Shown: piece by piece, positions 51,207 through 62,668 of the stretch | Layout of the letters: each line of letters begins with the position of its first letter | How positions within the stretch are numbered: position 1 is the stretch's first letter | Assembly (NCBI GenBank): GCA_023014485.1 | Contig: JAJOZX010000940.1 | Location: 322,501 to 386,500 of the forward strand | Length of the DNA stretch: 64,000 nucleotides | Source: Bathynomus jamesi | Taxonomy: Eukaryota > Arthropoda > Malacostraca > Isopoda > Cirolanidae | Direction of reading: 5' to 3' | Program-made: the position numbers and the translations under genes | Notes under the pieces: generated by a model | What the model saw: the letters and a program-made list of their open reading frames with translations, nothing else | Database searches by the model: none | What the model was told of the DNA's origin: nothing

Positions 51207-52010
51207 TATAAAGAACGGCGCTTGTGTAGAAGAGCGTTCCGCACAAGATGAGGAGGGAGAACGAACACATGAAAAATGAGGTACCACCCGTGAATCGAAC
51301 CCGGGATCATCCGATTGCCGGTCAGATATGCTATCCACTACACCATGGCCTCGATCAATCAGAAGTCGTAATTCTCCTAATACGAGCAGAAACCAATGCC
51401 CTGAGGGGGCACCTCCGCATGCCGTACATATATACATTTTAACTGCAAACAACACACAGTATAATTAATGTAAAGAACGACGCTTGTGTACAAGAGTGTT
51501 CCGCACAAGATGAGGAGGGAGAACGAACAAATGAAAAATGAGGAGAATTACGACTTCTGATTGATCGAGGTCCATGGTGTAGTGGATAGCATATCTGACC
51601 GGCAATCGGATGATCCCGGGTTCGATTCCCGGGTGGTACCTCATTTTTCATTTGTTCGTTCTCCTTCCTCATCTTGTGCGGAACGCTCTTCTACACAAGC
51701 GTCGTTCTTTACATTAATTATACTGTGTTGTTTGCAGTTAAAATGTATATATGTACGGCATGCGGAGGTGCCCCCTCAGGGCATTGGTTTCTGCTCGTAT
51801 GTAGGAGAATTACGACTTCTGATTGATCGAGGTCCATGGTGTAGTGGATAGCATATCTGACCGGCAATCGGATGATCCCGGGTTCGATTCACGGGTGGTA
51901 CCTTATTTTTCATTTGTTCGTTCTCCCTCCTCATCTTGTGCGGAACGCTCTTCTACACAAGCGTCGTTCTTTACATTAATTATACTGTGTGTTGTTTGCA
52001 GTTGAAAAAT
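51207..52010. mobile_element. SINE-1 inverted cluster
   Basis: 51207-51544 is minus-oriented SINE-1 (head about 51282-51352, then part of a second tail). 51545-52010 is plus-oriented SINE-1 with two heads, at about 51569-51642 and 51830-51903, 261 bp apart. The orientation flips at about 51544. Heads have GGTGTAGTGGATAGCATATC and GGTTCGATTCCCGG. All long reading frames here are SINE artefacts. Confidence 0.85.
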
Positions 52011-52039
52011 ATATATATATATATATATATTATATATAC

Positions 52040-52330
52040 CCTGGTGGTGTAGTGGTTAGCGTCGCTGACTACGAATTCATTGGCCCCGGGTTCGAGACCC
52101 GGTGACGGCAGCCGGCGCGCAGCAAAACCTAGCTGTTCATCCTTCCACACAAAGAAAGTGGTTGGTGGATAAATGGGTACCCTGGGTAGCGTAGTGGTTA
52201 AGACGCTGGGCTGCTGGTAGGGCGTGGTTCGGATTCCAAGTTAAACTGTAGGTTTAAGGTGTAGTGAAAAGCTTGACCTTCATCAGAATGAACAATTCGG
52301 GCGGAAGCTAATCAAAGGTTAACCAAAGGT
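52040..52330 (+). mobile_element. SINE-2 copy 2, two tRNA-like modules
   Basis: Module 1 at about 52043-52115 has box A GGTGTAGTGGTTAGCG and box B GGGTTCGAGACCC. Module 2 at about 52179-52245 has GGGTAGCGTAGTGGTTAAG and GTGGTTCGGATTCCAAG. The tail ends CCAAAGGTATATAC. The copy at 25063-25365 matches along the whole length, so the double-head structure belongs to the family. Confidence 0.8.
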
Positions 52331-52336
52331 ATATAC

Positions 52337-52383
<47 letters not shown>

Positions 52384-52386
<3 letters not shown>

Positions 52387-55020
52387 CGACATTAGAAACC
52401 TAATAAAGTTCTCAAAAAACCCATCCCCGAATATAATACTCTGCACTGATTTTAATTTCGCATTTATAAAATACAAAAGAATTAAAAGAAAGGTGTGTGT
52501 GTATATATACACCGGGACAAGGGGAACACGAGAGAAGACCAGGAGCAAGCAAAATGAATTTATGTTAAAACAGGAGATAACAGATAACACCAGAAAAATG
52601 AACTGCTTGGCTTTAGTATTCACGAATAAAACCAACTTGATGATATAAAAATAACACAAACAAATTTCTCAGACCACAACATTATCGAGGTGTCCACTAA
52701 TATGGCGAGAGCATTTAAAGAAAATACTCATACTGTAGAAAGAAGCAACTGTGAGATTTTTTATCTAAACTCTAAGAAGAAAGAAGAAATCAGATCGCAT
52801 ATGGCAGAAATAGAGTGGAAAGCAGTCTTAGAGGATAAAACAACCGAAGAAATGCTAATAACCTTGTAAAAAAGAGGCTGGAAATCTAAGAAAAATATGT
52901 TCCGAAAGGACAGCCAAAGGGAAAGAGGAACTATTTCGAGAGGCAAAAGCGAACACTATTCCGCAAGAGAAGGAGAGTAGCCACGAAGTTAATTAATTGC
53001 ACAGACAACAACACCAAAAATGTAATACAAGTAAAATTGGAAAGTATAGGCAGGGAAATACAAGCCCTAATTAAGGGACATTTAGAGAGAGAAGAGAAAG
53101 ATGAGCTGAAAACAATAAAAGATAACCCAAAGTACTTCTATAGCTTCGCCAAAAGAAAAACAAAGAATGCTGATTAATATCGCATCCTTAAGGAAAGAAA
53201 ATAATGAGTTAATCGATGATCTTAAAGAAATATCTGAAATATTGAGAACTCAATATGAATCAGCTTTCAGTACCCCACATAGAGACAAACCTGACAGAAA
53301 TACCTTTTTTGAAGAGGAATTAAATGGAGAATGTATAACTGATTTTGAATTTACCACAGAAGTTATAGCGAAAGCAATCGGACAAATGAAATCACATGAA
53401 ATCAAATGAAATCAAATTAGATCACACCCTTTCGCAGCCCCGAACAAATGGAATGCCTTGTTGATTAAAAACTGTAAGAACGAAAGAGCTACACCCCTTC
53501 AGTGGATATGGAGAAGATCCCTGAACACGGGGAAGTACTGAGCATACTAAAAAGAGCAAACATTGTTCCTATATATAAGGGGGAGATAGGTCTCAAGCAA
53601 AGAACCATAGACCGGTGTCAATGACACCACATCTTACCAAAATATTTCAAAGAATAATCAGGAAGAAAATATGTGACTTTTGGAAACAGAAAAGATTCAA
53701 TGAAAACCAGCATGGATTTCGATCAGGAAGATCGTGCCTACTAGAGCACTACAACAATATCATAGACGCACTTGAGAACAATGATAACTACGATGTAATA
53801 GGCATGGAGTTTTGCTAAAGCATTCGATAAGTGTGATCATGACATAATAGCACATAAAATGAAACACATGGGAATAGCAGGCAAAGTGGGAAAATGGATC
53901 TATAAATTCTCAGGGAACAGCAGGAAGCCGTAAAAATCCAAGGTATATCATCATCGGACTCGGAAGTACGCAGCTAAGTTTTACAAGGGACAGTATTAGC
54001 CCTACTCCTATTCATTATCATGCCGACAGACATAGACAATGAAGTAGACGACAACAGCATAGTAACAGCCTTTGCTGACGATACAAAGATCAGCATAAAA
54101 ATCGGTTATGCAGCAGAGGTGGAAGCCGTACAGAGGAATGCAAACAGAATATACAAATGGTCACAATTCAAAAACGTGAATTTTAACACCGAGAAATTTC
54201 AGCTCTTGAGATATGGAAGAAATGAAGAACTTAAAGAAACAGCATACTATGTCCCAGATAGACAGGAAATTCAGAGAAGCACGAAAGCAAAACATTTACG
54301 GATAATAATGTCCGATGACGCAAAATTTGAAACATACTTATAGAATCAGATACGATAAAGAAAGCAAAAGAGTTACGGGAGAGCTGCTGAGAACCTTCAG
54401 AAGAAGGGACGAAAAGTTAATTCCCCTGCTGTAAAAACTGATCAGGTCAAAACTTGAATATTATTAAGTCTTGACGTCCTCATGCAAAAAAGAAATTAAT
54501 AAACTAGAAGTCCAGAGGAATTTCACAGCCAAGACTGATGACTACAAAGAACTCAACTACTGGAAAAGACTACGTAAATTAAATCTGTATTCGCTGGAAA
54601 GGAGAGAGATACACCATAATTTACACATAGAAAATTATCGAAAAACTGGTACCAAACTTCAAACTAAACCAAATTGACATCCAAACAACGCTGGAAAATA
54701 GGAAAGGTAGAATGTGAAGTGTTCCCTAACTAAAGGCCCGACAAGGGACAGTGGGACACCCTCAACACTGAGGAAAATTAGCTTGGTTGTCAGGGGGCCA
54801 AGACATTTTAACCAGCTTCCAAAGGACCCCAGGAACGTCACAGGGGTCAAAGTTGAAACCTTCAAAAGAAGACTAGATACCTGGCTCAGAACGGTATCAG
54901 ATGAGCTGGGTATGCCTGACTATGTGCGATGGAGATCGCAAGAAAGGAACTTGCCTCCATCAGGCCAGGCCTAGAGTTGAAGCAACCAGTTTGACCTTCA
55001 TTGAAGAGAGACCGATGCAC
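52384..55020 (+). mobile_element. LINE-A copy 3
   Basis: Begins in the endonuclease (ILCTDFNFAFIKYKR at about 52425-52470) after (CA)n and runs to the C-terminus near 54975, then (TA)n. Readable parts are the linker 52790-53160, RT N-terminus 53167-53409, fingers 53615-53818 (HGFRSGRSC), FADDTKIS at about 54069-54092 within 54020-54343, and the tail 54714-54974 (WLRTVSDELGMPDYVRW). Many frame breaks; the oldest-looking of the three copies. Confidence 0.85.
53167..54974 (+). pseudogene. LINE-A copy 3 RT fragments
   Basis: The open pieces 53167-53409, 53615-53818, 54020-54343, 54471-54677 and 54714-54974 follow the order of LINE-A copy 2. GDDT-type catalysis is present as FADDTK, but the palm strand around the first Asp is frameshifted (GMEFC instead of the TDFAKAFDK seen in copy 2). 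Not functional. Confidence 0.75.
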
Positions 55021-55069
55021 GGATATATATATATATAAAGACATAGAGACAGACAGAGAGTTACAGAGT

Positions 55070-55850
55070 TACAGGCTAACAAAGACCCTAAGATCCACTC
55101 TAGGCTAGTCCAAGAAGAAAGTAGAAAAGTTAGAAGTAGCAATGAAAAGAAGAACAATTAAAATAGAAAATAGTGGTGAAAGAAGATTTATAGGAAAATA
55201 GGAAAAAAGTATAGTTTCAGCTTGAAAAGAATAGCTTCAGAGTTCATTCACATCATGCGTACATGTATCTCGTGTACTCAGTTACGCATTAGAAGACAGC
55301 GGAAAATACAGGATAGTATGAATAGTAAACTACTAATCTAACCTACGCCATGCATTTCTTTTAAGGATTTTATATTTATTTATTATGTACAAGAAGTTGC
55401 CATTTCGCCGTTGCATCATTTCCCAGTAGCCTGCCATAGCCACTGCACCGAAGATTTATCAGATATTGCGTCCTTTCGTATAGGAATTTTAGCTTGGTCT
55501 CCCACAGTGAAAGGTGTTTATGCAGCAAGTGATATATTGAGTTGGTCATACTTCGCGGTGGTGCCACAACGAGAGCAGAGAAAATCTCTTTCCGGCGAGG
55601 AATATCAGTGGAGGGTCTTTGTATCTATCCCCATGTATTTGTCCTTTATAGAGAATGAAAGTGTTTCGTGGGTCATAACTCGTTGTTGCTAAGACGAATT
55701 CAAGAGTCTCCCACTTAGAGGTTTTTATGAGGCAAGTGATCTAAAGATGAGTTGTTCGATGGTTGATCATGCTATGTGGGGCAAAATACAATCAGAGGCG
55801 TCTCTCTAAAGTAGGGAGAGGACGGACCAAGTGCAGGAGGAAATTTTTAA
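55070..55850 (-). mobile_element. Probable CR1 3'-UTR fragment
   Basis: The segment CTAACAAAGACCCTAAGATC at 55077 matches the CR1 3' end at 16690. The stretch about 55690-55810 (CTCCCACTTAGAGG, GAGGCAAGTGATC) matches 17200-17300. No protein is encoded. A part-duplicate of the same pattern is at 55497-55600. Confidence 0.45.
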
Positions 55851-56019
55851 ACAAAGATAAAGGGTACTCCAACTGGTCAAACTTACAATTTAAGAATTCT
55901 CCATGCAAAATGGGGAATAATAATGCATAATATGATTAATTTTTATTTAGCTTACGAAACGCATTTATTTTTATTGCGAAATTTGATGTACAATATTTAA
56001 AACTAAAGTTCCACTATGA

Positions 56020-56445
56020 CTAAGTAGCTTCCCTGGAGATGAGTATGACTATTCCGAGGTTCTGACTCCCTAAAGAGCTTATCAAGCTTCCCATCATCTG
56101 AGAACTCCCAGTGCTCTGAAACCAGGCCCGGCCAGCACCTCCGACTACATTTATTGCAAAAGGAAACATTACTCTTTCTATCTAAAACTATAACACTTTC
56201 TCTGGCTAGCTAAGTTAGATATTCCGTTATTTACCTAAAAAAGTACTACCATTCCTACACTGTAAGCCCAAGTAGCGTCCCTAAAATTGAAAACATCTGT
56301 TCGGAGGTTTGGCTCCCGAGGGATCCCATCAAGCTTCCCTTGTCTACCAATAGGGCATCAAATGAGAACTCCCAGTACTTTGAAACTAGACACAACCAGC
56401 GGCTCCAACTACATTTATTACAGCGGGAACAATACCACTTCTACT
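56020..56445 (-). repeat. Two tandem CR1-tail-like units
   Basis: Two units, about 263 bp apart, each contain GAGAACTCCCAGT followed by a CAGCACCTCCGACTACATTT-like segment. A third unit at about 59140-59330 is still joined to CR1 C-terminal coding sequence (59335-59690). The units are therefore probably CR1 3' UTRs. Confidence 0.55.
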
Positions 56446-56466
56446 CTATCTTAACTCCCTCAAGCA

Positions 56467-57336
56467 CTACCCTTTTAATAATGAAAAAAAAGAAGGAATG
56501 AGCAAATGAAAGAAAGAAAGAAGGGGAGAGACGAGTGGCCCTCCAAAGCAATTTAATTTTTTATGCAAGAAGGAGGGGCCAAGGGCGAATGCCCGCAAAG
56601 GTGGCAACCCCCCTCCCCCCACCAGTAGAAGGAAAAGAGAGCCAAAATCAAGGTCCAGGGTTTTTGAGATGAATGAGCACTCTACGTTTGAAAGATTGGA
56701 GGTCATAGACAGAGGAAAAGATGGATTGAGGAAAATTGTTCCAGAGTTCACCGGTTGAGTAGATGAAAGATTGAAAATACCGATTAACCTTTGCGTTAGA
56801 GAGTTGGACAAAAAAGGAATGAGAAAGTGTAGAAAGTCTGGCATGCAGTTAAAGAATTCTGAAGAGCAGTGTCCGTTATAATAGCGATAGTAAAAAGAGT
56901 GAGACAACGTTGCAGCGAAGAGAGAGAGATTGAAGAAGTCAGTAAGAGGTGGGGAATTGATGAGACGAAAAGCCTTTGATTCACTCCGGTCATTTACGGC
57001 TGTATGGGTTGAGCCATCCCACACATGAGAAGCGTATTCCATACAGGGGTGGACAAGACCCCTGTATAGAGAGAGTAACTGAGCGAGGATGAAGAAACTG
57101 CGTAGGCAGTACAGCACACCTAATCCACCTAACCTATGAGAAGCTGTTTCGAAAAGAGAGTACATATGATAGCTCCAGGAAAGTTCAAGAAAAACGGAAA
57201 CGCCAAGAGTGTTAAGAGAAGAGGAAGGATTGAGTTGTGTGTTGCTGAGTTGAAGGTAAGAGGGTGGGTAGTCGTGTAGAAGATTGTGACCAATAGATAG
57301 ATGAAGGAACTGAGTTTTTGAGGCATTGAAAGCCAC
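56467..57336 (-). pseudogene. LINE-G RT C-terminal domain
   Basis: 289 residues, the longest LINE-G frame. It starts in the thumb (MAFNASKTQFLHLS, SSSLNTLGVSVFLELSW) and continues with LLSLYRGLVHPCMEYASHVW. It ends in a region (DFGSLFLLLVGGGGLPPLRA) whose DNA is the 3' piece repeated elsewhere. The active site lies in the next piece upstream. Confidence 0.8.
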
Positions 57337-57435
57337 AAGGTTTTCTCTGCCCTAATCAGAAATGGCAAAAAGATCAGAGGTCAGAAGTACCATAGCCGTC
57401 CTACATGAAGCATGGAATGACTGTTGAGAGGGACG

Positions 57436-57909
57436 CTATTGGAAGAGGATGGAGAAGTGAAGAGTGAAATCATCGGCATAGGAGTGGAAAGGACAGGAAG
57501 TGCGAATTAAAAGATCATTAATAAATAAAAGGAAAAGAGTGGGTGACAGGACAGAACCCTGAGGAACACCATTGTTGATAGCTTTAGGAGAAGAACAGTA
57601 GCCATCTACAACCGCAGCTATAGATCGTCCACAAAGGAAATTAGATAAGAAGGTACAGATAGAAGGATAAAAACCGAATGAGGGCAGTTTCGAAATTAAA
57701 GATTTGTGCCAGACTTTATCAAACGCTTTTAATATGTCCAGCCCAATAGCAAAGGTTCCACCAAAATCCCGAAAAGAGGATGACCAAGAGTCAGAAATAT
57801 GCAAGAACATCGCCAGTAGAGCATCCCCTCCGGAATCCATACTGACGATCTGAAAGAAGGTTATGAGAAGAAAGGTGTTTAAGAATCTTCCTATTAAGGA
57901 TAGATTCAA
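57436..57909 (-). pseudogene. LINE-G RT palm with active site
   Basis: 157 residues: FAIGLDILKAFDKVWHKSLI (first Asp), NGVPQGSVLSPTLFLLFIND and HSYADDFTLHFS (Asp pair). Catalytic residues are intact in this piece. It is offset in frame from the thumb at 57336. Confidence 0.85.
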
Positions 57910-59139
57910 AAACTTTAGAAAAGCAAGAAATCAAAACAAATGGACGATAGTTGGAGGGTTGAGAGCGGTCGCCCTTCTTTGGGACAGGCTGAATGAAAGC
58001 GAACCTTCAGCCACATAGGAAAAGTACCAGATAAAAGACAAAGACGAAAGAGTTTGCCTTGGCAGTATCTCAGCACGGAAGCACAGTTCTTGAGAATAAT
58101 AGGAGGAACACCATCAGGACCGTACGCCTTCCTAGAATTTAGCTCAGATTGGGCAGAAAGGACGTCTTTGGAAAAGATTCTAATTTCAGACATAATAATG
58201 TCAGAGGGAGGAGGAGATTGAGGAACAGCACTGTAATCATCCAGGGTTGAGTTGGAGACGAAAGTTTGAGCGGAGAGTTTAGCTTTGTCAGAAGAGACAG
58301 CAACTGAGCCGTCGGAATAGAAAAAGAGTAGGGAAAGAAGAGGAAGTAAATTTGTTGGAGAAATTGTTAGCTAGATGCCAGAAAGAGCAAGAAGAATTAG
58401 AATTGGATAGGTTTCCACATTTTTGTCAAATGAGGTAATTTTTGGCAAGTCGAGGAACAGATTTTGCACGATTCCGGGCAGAAATATAAGCTGAGTGAGA
58501 GTCAGGAGTTGGATGGCAACGGTACCTTCTGAAAGACTCCTCTCTGTTGCAGATAGCATTAGAACAAGTAAAGTTAAACCAAGGTTTTTTTTTGCATTAG
58601 TAGTAGGAATAGAATATGGAATGTACGCATCCATGCCGGAGAGAATCACCTCCGTGGTGCGCTCAGCACACTCGGAAGGGCCCCAGCCACGGAAGCAGTA
58701 GTCATTTCATGGGAAATCAGAAGTACTGCATAAGGGCCTCCCAATCAGCGGCGCCAAAGTACCAAAGGCGTCTCCTCTTGGGAGGATCCAAAGGCCGAAT
58801 TGGAGCGATAGGATAGGAGACAGATATAAGATTGTGGTCGGAGGAGCCCAACGGAGAAAAAAGTTCGACAGAGTAAGAAGGATGAGAGGTGAGAAATAAA
58901 TCCAGAATGTTGGGCCTATGTCCAAGGCGATTGGGGATACGAGTAGGGTTCTGTACAGTCTGCTCTAGGTCATTCAGGATAGAAAAGTTGTAATCTTGTA
59001 GTGAAATGAGAGGAAAGCCAAAGGGGATTTCAGCAAAAGGAGAGTGGGATAGAATGTATTCCACTTTTGAAGTGAGGTAGTCAAAGAATTTGGATATTCA
59101 GTAGAATTAGAAGAAAGGTAGACAGTGCAGATGCACTTA

Positions 59140-59690
59140 GTTTGAGATTAACTATTCCCGAGTTTCGATTCCCAAGAATTCCCTTCTTTAAGAAACACAT
59201 AAATAAAAATAAAAACAGTAAAAAGTCTAGCATTTGAGAACTCCCACTGCTCTGTAACCAGACCCGATCAGCACCTCCTACTATATTTAAAACAAAAAGA
59301 AAACTACTAACTAAAATCACATCCCAATTTACTTGTCCTTTAATGGAAACTGATAATACTAAAGTACCTATCCAACCTTTTCTTATACATATTAACTGAA
59401 GGGAGTACTCACCACGACCCAGCGGGTAATCTATGCCACCTCTCGACTATCTTATAGGTGAAGAAGCCCCTCGCAACGTTTGTCTCAAATTTAAAATTTT
59501 GAACACCTGAATTAATTCGCCTCTTCAACGCCACGCTTCAAGCGTATACAAATTCAACTCTTTGAGTCTATCTTCATGTGGTAAGGTTAGAATAAGCTTT
59601 GTTGCGAGGCGATGAACCCTTTTCTACCACTTCTATATCCTTCGTCAAGTACGCCTCGTCAGCAGAAGCGCACGCCATCACTGAAAGTCT
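59140..59690 (-). mobile_element. CR1 fragment, C-terminal domain and tail
   Basis: On the minus strand, frames around 59400-59650 read RLKELNLYTLEA-like, NFKFETNVARGFFTYKIVER and WHRLPAG, the C-terminus of CR1 ORF2. The repeat unit described at 56020 follows as its 3' UTR. No intact frame. Confidence 0.6.
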
Positions 59691-60117
59691 CTCCCTTCTT
59701 TACCCCTGTCTCTATTCTCTAATGCCTACGGACCATGGCAAGAATCACCACTGAATAAAAGTGGAAGACATGCTGTAGTACAACAACCAAACAAACAAGA
59801 CAGGGGATTTGCGTCGTGACAAAGACAAGCCGATTAGGGACAAATCTGACTGGACACAGTGAAAATAGTCAACAGTATTTCAGATCAGAATTGCCAAGCC
59901 AAATTACCGAGTGTCACTAGATCCATCCTAAAAAAGCTGAAAATAGTTAGATTCACAAGAAATGTTCTAAAATATTGGACATAAAGACATCCACGCAAAC
60001 ACAAGTAAGTGACCAATGTATAGATTTCAGGTAAATAGAAAAAGCAGGTAGATATATAGAGCATTTTTTTAGGTAACATGAAGTAAAAGGGAAAAGGTAA
60101 GAAAAAGTATTTTACGT
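59691..60117. other. No recognised feature
   Basis: About 430 bp without a supported gene or repeat; AT-rich towards 60100. Confidence 0.4.
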
Positions 60118-60290
60118 GGTCTTTTGAGGGGGCCCGAAAGTGGCGTTAGCCCCACCTTTATTAGCTATGGGGGAGGCCATAGCCCCTTTGCCTCCCCTAT
60201 CCTGGATCCGCTAATGACTAGCCTCTGGAATAAAAGAAGTATCCTCAGTGTAAAAACTGATGTAAAAAATTATTTAAAATTATCACTGAG
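60118..60290 (-). mobile_element. hAT terminus and small CR1 fragment
   Basis: 60160-60216 holds CCTCCCCTATCCTGGATCCG and CTAATG, a hAT-type end. 60215-60290 matches the CR1 RT-linker DNA at 27838-27905 in reverse (AAAACTGATGTAAAAAATTA). Both are short remnants. Confidence 0.5.
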
Positions 60291-60401
60291 AGAGAGAGAG
60301 TTACAAGGAGTTACAAGGAAAAGAAGTACCTCAAAAGGCCTTGCGGCCCATACCGAGGAGGTACCAATGGCAACGGGTGCCACGGAAAATTTTCTACACA
60401 C

Positions 60402-61282
60402 TCAAATAGTGTGCAAAATTTGGTCTAACCTTTTCTTGAACTGATCCACAGAGGAACTGTTCACAACTTCCGAAGGTAACCTGTTCCATGTGTCACAGAT
60501 CTTATACGTAAAGTAATTCCCACACACACTAGTCCTAAACCGTTTCAAATCCAACTTCCAACCATTGTTGCGAGTTGGGTTATCATTTAAACTAAACATA
60601 CTTCTAAAATCGACATCGTTGAACCCGCGTAAGAGCTTGAAAACCTCGATGAGTTGACCGCGCAGCCTCCGAGTTTCAAGCGAAAACAAGTTCAGGGCGC
60701 GTAACCGTCGATTGTAGCCCATATGCCTAACGGAAGGGATTAACTTTGTGGCCCTCGCCTGCACTCGCTCCAGCCTCTCAATATATTTCCTGAGGGTGGG
60801 CGACCAGAACTGTACAGCATACTCCAAGTGCGGCCGAACAAGGGAATTGTACAGTGAGAGCACAATCTCCTTGTTCCGAAACTGAAATTGCCTCCTGATA
60901 TAACCCAATAGTTTCTGGGCTTTCTTTTCCACCTCTACACACTGTTTCGTAAACTTAAGGTCGCTGCTAATTAGCACACCCAAGTCCTTTTCTAAATCAG
61001 TCACCTCGATATTACTACCCAACATCGAGTAGTCCAACTTGGGATTGGCGTAGCCAATGTGCATCACTTTGCATTTACCCAAGTTAAACGGCATTTGCCA
61101 TTTTTCGGACCACTCTCCTATCCTACCTAGGTCCGCACGCAGTTCCTCGATCGCTTCGGGCGTCCCAACATTGGCCCCAAGCTTGGTGTCATCAGCGAAT
61201 TTGGCGATCCGACTGACGATGCCACCGTCGATATCATTTATGTAAATGAGAGACACACACACACACACACACACACACAGAG

Positions 61283-61292
<10 letters not shown>
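60402..61292 (-). pseudogene. CR1 ORF2 3' part (LINE-D)
   Basis: About 280 residues in one frame, starting just before the active site: SLIYINDIDG, KFADDTKLGANVG (Asp pair), WSEKWQMPFNLGKCKVMHIG and DLEKDLGVLISSDLKF. The C-terminal block is LYNSLVRPHLEYAVQFWSPT, VQARATKLIPSV and NRLPSEVVNSSSVDQFKKRL. The upstream part is replaced by (CA)n at 61254; the first codons come from that repeat. The open frame suggests a fairly recent, 5'-truncated insertion. The TAA-side end near 60402 is natural. Confidence 0.9.
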
Positions 61293-61317
<25 letters not shown>

Positions 61318-61318
61318 C
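61254..61318. repeat. (CA)n(GA)n microsatellite
   Basis: Compound CA/GA repeat at the truncated 5' edge of LINE-D. 61319-61735 beyond it holds no recognised feature. Confidence 0.95.
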
Positions 61319-61735
61319 AGGATTAGGATCCATGCAATTTTTATGCCTCAAACAATTAAGATAAGACTTATAATTTATGTTTGATTCGAAAATAAATTTG
61401 TATCCAAAGGAGATGGTAATCGATTATCGGATATAATCAATAGATTCGATATAAAAATTCTAATAATAATAACGATACGTCAGCCTTTTCATTTCCTTCG
61501 CGTCTAATTATACACAGTATATAAAAAGACTGAAAAAGACAGATACATAAAGTAAAAATGTTTTTTTTTTGTAAAAATTTAATAATGTTGAGGAGGCGTG
61601 TTTAACCTTGTCTTGAGAGCTTCACGAAGATAATTAATGAATTATGATATAGAATTCCAATATCTTGCCTATTGATAGTTTAGGTCAAAAGCTGAATATG
61701 AAGTTATTTTGAATAGTCACATGTTATTCAGAAAA

Positions 61736-62668
61736 AAAAAAATCCATAAATGATTACCCTGATTAAAGCATGCTATAACTTTTAAATAAACACTCGTATT
61801 CAAACACAGTTTTAATCATAAGTAGATAAACATACAAAGTTTTGATACATAGTTAATGAACTTAATAAGCTTCCACATGTGCACCCCTAGTGGCACGTAA
61901 ATTGTCTAAACGGTATTCACACTCACGCCACACATTTTCCAACATTTGTGGGTTAACTGTTGCAATTGCATCCGTAATGCGTTCTCGCAATGTCCTGATA
62001 TCTGGAACTGTTGCATAAACCAAATCTTTAACATGACCCCAGAGAAAGAAATCCAGCGGGGTAATGTCTGGTGATCTTGGGGGCCATGGGATTGGCCCGT
62101 CCCTGACAATCCACCGATTTGGAAATGTTGGGTCGAGAGTTTCACGAACAACATGCACCCAATGAGGGGGTGCCCCATCTTGTTGGAAGATGATAGTTGG
62201 CTGCATGTGCTGCAGCTGGGGGATGGCGTAATTGGTGAGCATATCCAGGTACACAGTTGCGGAAACAGTGTTCTCAGTGTTTCCACCGTCCCATCGGAAA
62301 CTGATGGTCTACCACTGCTCTTTCCCTTTTGCACGTTTCCAGTTTCCAAGAATCTTTTCATCCACGACTTAATTAACTTCACATCAGGTGGATTCTTTCC
62401 ATACTTTGTTCTGAACCTTCGCTGAACACTGACAGGAGATTTTGTTTCTGCAAGCAACACAACACATTATGCCTGCTCTGTCACAGACGCCATCTTAACT
62501 GAACAGCTACTACAGCGCTCCTAGCGGCGAATGCGGTAGACGAAACACACCAGCACAGAAACTCTATGCGTGTACGAGATTACCTGTAAAAAGAAAACGG
62601 ATGTAAGTTTCGTCATTAAAACATGAGAGCATACTGTTTTCGGGGTACACATTTATGGACACCCTGTA
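61736..62668 (-). mobile_element. Second DD41D mariner lineage, internally deleted
   Basis: The right end TGGACACCCTG at 62658-62668 with TA beyond, and a degraded left end near 61740 (TCCATAAATG, TACCC), are inverted. On the minus strand an N-terminal helix-turn-helix region is followed by the C-terminal catalytic part with the middle deleted. It differs clearly from the 9802 and 47908 copies. Confidence 0.8.
61862..62490 (-). pseudogene. DD41D transposase, two parts
   Basis: The N-terminal part starts at about 62490 with MASVTEQA and an in-frame TAA. It continues as VSVQRRFRTKYGKNPPDVKL and RFLETGNVQKGKSSGRPSV, a helix-turn-helix. The C-terminal part 61862-62254 has FQQDGAPPHW and SPDITPLDFFLWG, with 41 residues between the aspartates, then EYRLDNLRATRGAHVEAY. 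The first catalytic Asp block is deleted between them and the frames differ. Confidence 0.85.

Larger units (their letters stand above)
56467..59095 (-). mobile_element. LINE-G, jockey-group LINE, 5' truncated
   Basis: Minus strand: endonuclease C-terminus 58717-59064 ([27 protein letters not shown]), linker 58371-58649, RT fingers 57915-58193 (KAYGPDGVPPIILKNCASVL), RT palm 57436-57909 and C-terminal domain 56467-57336. It lies between CR1-tail repeats, so it probably inserted into a CR1 3' UTR. Frames are offset between pieces. The 3' fragments at 12063 and 43299 belong to this family. Confidence 0.85.

Noticed and set aside
50943..52005. Reading frames of 60-170 residues on both strands with the repeated phrase DSISDRQSDDPGFDSR
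   Set aside because: They are translations of SINE-1 units, including the tRNA-like head; the phrase recurs wherever SINE-1 occurs.
52043..52245. Two possible tRNA genes in a row
   Set aside because: They occur as the same pair at 25165-25365 with the same spacer and tail, so they are SINE-2.
58495..58816. Plus-strand frames within LINE-G
   Set aside because: Antisense to the LINE-G endonuclease and linker; no motifs.
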